Source: Bog-756 sp963727075 (lineage in GTDB: Bacteria; Actinomycetota; Acidimicrobiia; Acidimicrobiales; RAAP-2). From it: a DNA stretch of 64,000 nt. How positions within the stretch are numbered: position 1 is the stretch's first letter; each line of letters begins with the position of its first letter. Below are positions 62,886 through 64,000 of this stretch, piece by piece. The translations under genes were made by a program, and so were the position numbers. The stretch spans positions 310,001-374,000 of the forward strand of contig CAVSET010000002.1 of assembly GCA_963727075.1 (NCBI GenBank), given 5' to 3'. Under the pieces are notes generated by a model. That model was not told the DNA's origin, ran no database searches, and saw only the letters and a list, made by a program, of their open reading frames with translations.

Positions 62886-63046
62886 TGAGCGCGGAGAGGG
62901 TCAGGCGCTCCTCTTCGATCGGCGCGTCTTTATCCAGTGCTCCCCGTCTCGGTCGGCGTTTACACTCTCTCCGAAGCGTCCGCCCACCCGATCCCGGCCA
63001 GGTCTTCGGACGCCACAGGGTTCGGGCCGGAGGGGAACGGGGTCTC

Positions 63047-63970
63047 GTGTCCGAACTGCTGAGCGTAGTCATCCCGACCCACGACCGACCGGACCGCGTC
63101 GAGACTGCCGTTCGCTCGGTGCTGGACCAGGAGTATCCCCACCTCGAGGCCGTCGTCGTGGACGACGGTTCGGGCCCGGCCACCGCCGAGGTGCTCGACC
63201 GGCTCGCCGACGTAGACCGGAGAGTCGTGCTCGTCCGGAACGACATCGCCGTCGGAGCCTCTGCCGCCCGCAACACCGGTATCGGGACCGCCCGTGGCGA
63301 CCTCGTCGGCTTCTGTGACGACGACGACACCTGGCTCCCGGGCGCCGCCTCTGCCGCCGTCGGAGCCCTGACTCCGGCGACGGGTGTCGTCTACGGGTTC
63401 CACGAGGTGCTCATCGAGGCCAGCGGCCGCCTCGTGACCTTTAGGCCGCCGGTGTGCACCGGACCGGAGCTGATGCGCTGGATCAATGCGCCGGCCATCC
63501 TGTTCGGGGTGGCCCGGCGGGCCACGGTGGGCGACGAGCTCCGCTTCGACCCCCACCTCATCACGTCCGAGGATTGGGACATGTGGCTCCGGTGCGTCGA
63601 CCTCGCACCGCTGACCCTGGTCCCGACCTCCCTCTACCGCTACGTCCAGCACGCCGAGACGAGGGTCACCAGCTCCGCGACCACCCACGAAGACGGCCAC
63701 CGGCGGTTCCTGGCCAAGCACCGCTCCTCGATGACCGCTGCCTGCATCGCCCATCACGAGCTGGTCTTCGCCCTGGCCACCCGCGACCGCCGCCTGGGCC
63801 TCGAGCAGCTCGGCACGGTCTCCCGCCATCCGGCCAACATCGGATCGGCCGCTCTGCTGGCCGGCGAGGTCCTGGCCGCCCGGCTCGGGCCCCGGCGCGA
63901 CGACCCGGGGCTCGCTCTCCGCTTCGCGGCCCGGGCGCTGGGGCCAGCCACGCGCCGGCGAGCGATATAG
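63047..63970 (+). CDS. Family 2 glycosyltransferase
   Basis: The GTG at 63047 with GGAGGGGA ten bases upstream gives 307 residues. The GT-A fold starts SELLSVVIPTHDRPDRVETA, has AVVVDDGSGPATAEVLDRLA (nucleotide-sugar D-D-G-S) near residue 37, GASAARNTGIGTARGDLVGF with CDDDDTW (D-x-D metal motif) near residue 84, and EDWDMWLRCVDLAPLTLVPT (acceptor E-D) near residue 180. It transfers a sugar from a nucleotide donor, probably in surface glycan synthesis. A partial frame after 63970 may start the next gene. Confidence 0.9.
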   Translation: MSELLSVVIPTHDRPDRVETAVRSVLDQEYPHLEAVVVDDGSGPATAEVLDRLADVDRRVVLVRNDIAVGASAARNTGIGTARGDLVGFCDDDDTWLPGAASAAVGALTPATGVVYGFHEVLIEASGRLVTFRPPVCTGPELMRWINAPAILFGVARRATVGDELRFDPHLITSEDWDMWLRCVDLAPLTLVPTSLYRYVQHAETRVTSSATTHEDGHRRFLAKHRSSMTAACIAHHELVFALATRDRRLGLEQLGTVSRHPANIGSAALLAGEVLAARLGPRRDDPGLALRFAARALGPATRRRAI

Positions 63971-63974
63971 AACG

Positions 63975-64000
63975 ATGGCTCGAATGCGGCGCCCGCCTAT
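63975..64000 (+). other. Possible start of a downstream gene, truncated by the window
   Basis: After the glycosyltransferase stop, ATG at 63975 opens a frame reading MARMRRPP that runs off the window. It has no clear ribosome-binding site, so it is only a possible beginning of the next gene. Confidence 0.2.

Noticed and set aside
1..64000. tRNA, rRNA, transposase, integrase or prophage genes
   Set aside because: I looked for cloverleaf-like sequences, terminal inverted repeats and DDE or recombinase motifs and saw none that I could support.

Overview
This is a GC-rich chromosomal segment with dense, mostly short operons on both strands. Several traits point to an actinobacterium: GTG starts, two LLM-class (F420-type) oxidoreductases, a LytR-CpsA-Psr protein, a CtaG-type cytochrome oxidase assembly protein, a WYL regulator and paired acyl-CoA synthetases. 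I think Acidimicrobiia or a relative is most likely, but there is no rRNA or tRNA gene to confirm it. I see no CRISPR array, insertion sequence, integrase or phage module.

Layout. 1-2600: a gene graveyard (EAL domain, ECF-like sigma factor, DMT permease, all broken several times). 2611-7728: nitroreductase and VOC protein, then an operon of metal-site-degenerate amidohydrolase, acyl-CoA synthetase and SRPBCC protein, and a SIMPL lipoprotein. 7742-11454: an EthD-like/LLM pair, ArsC-like protein, second degenerate amidohydrolase and GNAT. 11637-16572: a Tat-signal protein/DUF4331 cluster, beta-carbonic anhydrase, CtaG and a RodZ-like protein. 16753-22201: pirin, then an MFS exporter with its TetR repressor and twin operators, and an LCP protein. 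22229-29917: Baeyer-Villiger-type monooxygenase, WYL/DinB pair, UbiC-like protein, SRPBCC protein and a large MFS transporter fused to a winged-helix domain. 29944-34046: a DUF2855/TetR/propeller operon divergent from a DinB gene, plus a small membrane protein. 34278-41279: MMPL remnant, arylsulfatase and a carbohydrate group (GH13, BadF-type kinase, GH4). 41339-48133: LLM oxidoreductase, SDR, two small alpha-beta proteins, a secreted CocE-like hydrolase and another acyl-CoA synthetase. 48198-64000: membrane protein, LapA-like, hemerythrin, DegV, G1 peptidase, thioesterase, SGNH hydrolase, alpha/beta hydrolase, secreted phosphoesterase, D-amino-acid-type PLP enzyme, amidase, secreted lipase and a GT2 glycosyltransferase.

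The genes suggest a heterotroph that activates acids as CoA esters, reduces or oxidises small organics with flavin enzymes, and secretes a set of hydrolases (sulfatase, CocE-type, G1 peptidase, phosphoesterase, lipase). Regulation looks local: two TetR genes and one WYL gene sit next to their probable targets, and several palindromes can be read directly.

A striking property is that about 18 genes whose protein families are easy to recognise are broken by one or a few single-base frame changes, while their neighbours are intact. Some (1-2600, 34278-34630) look truly decayed. Many others become full-length after one base is changed, which fits residual assembly or sequencing indels at least as well as pseudogene formation. 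Function calls for those genes assume the intact allele.
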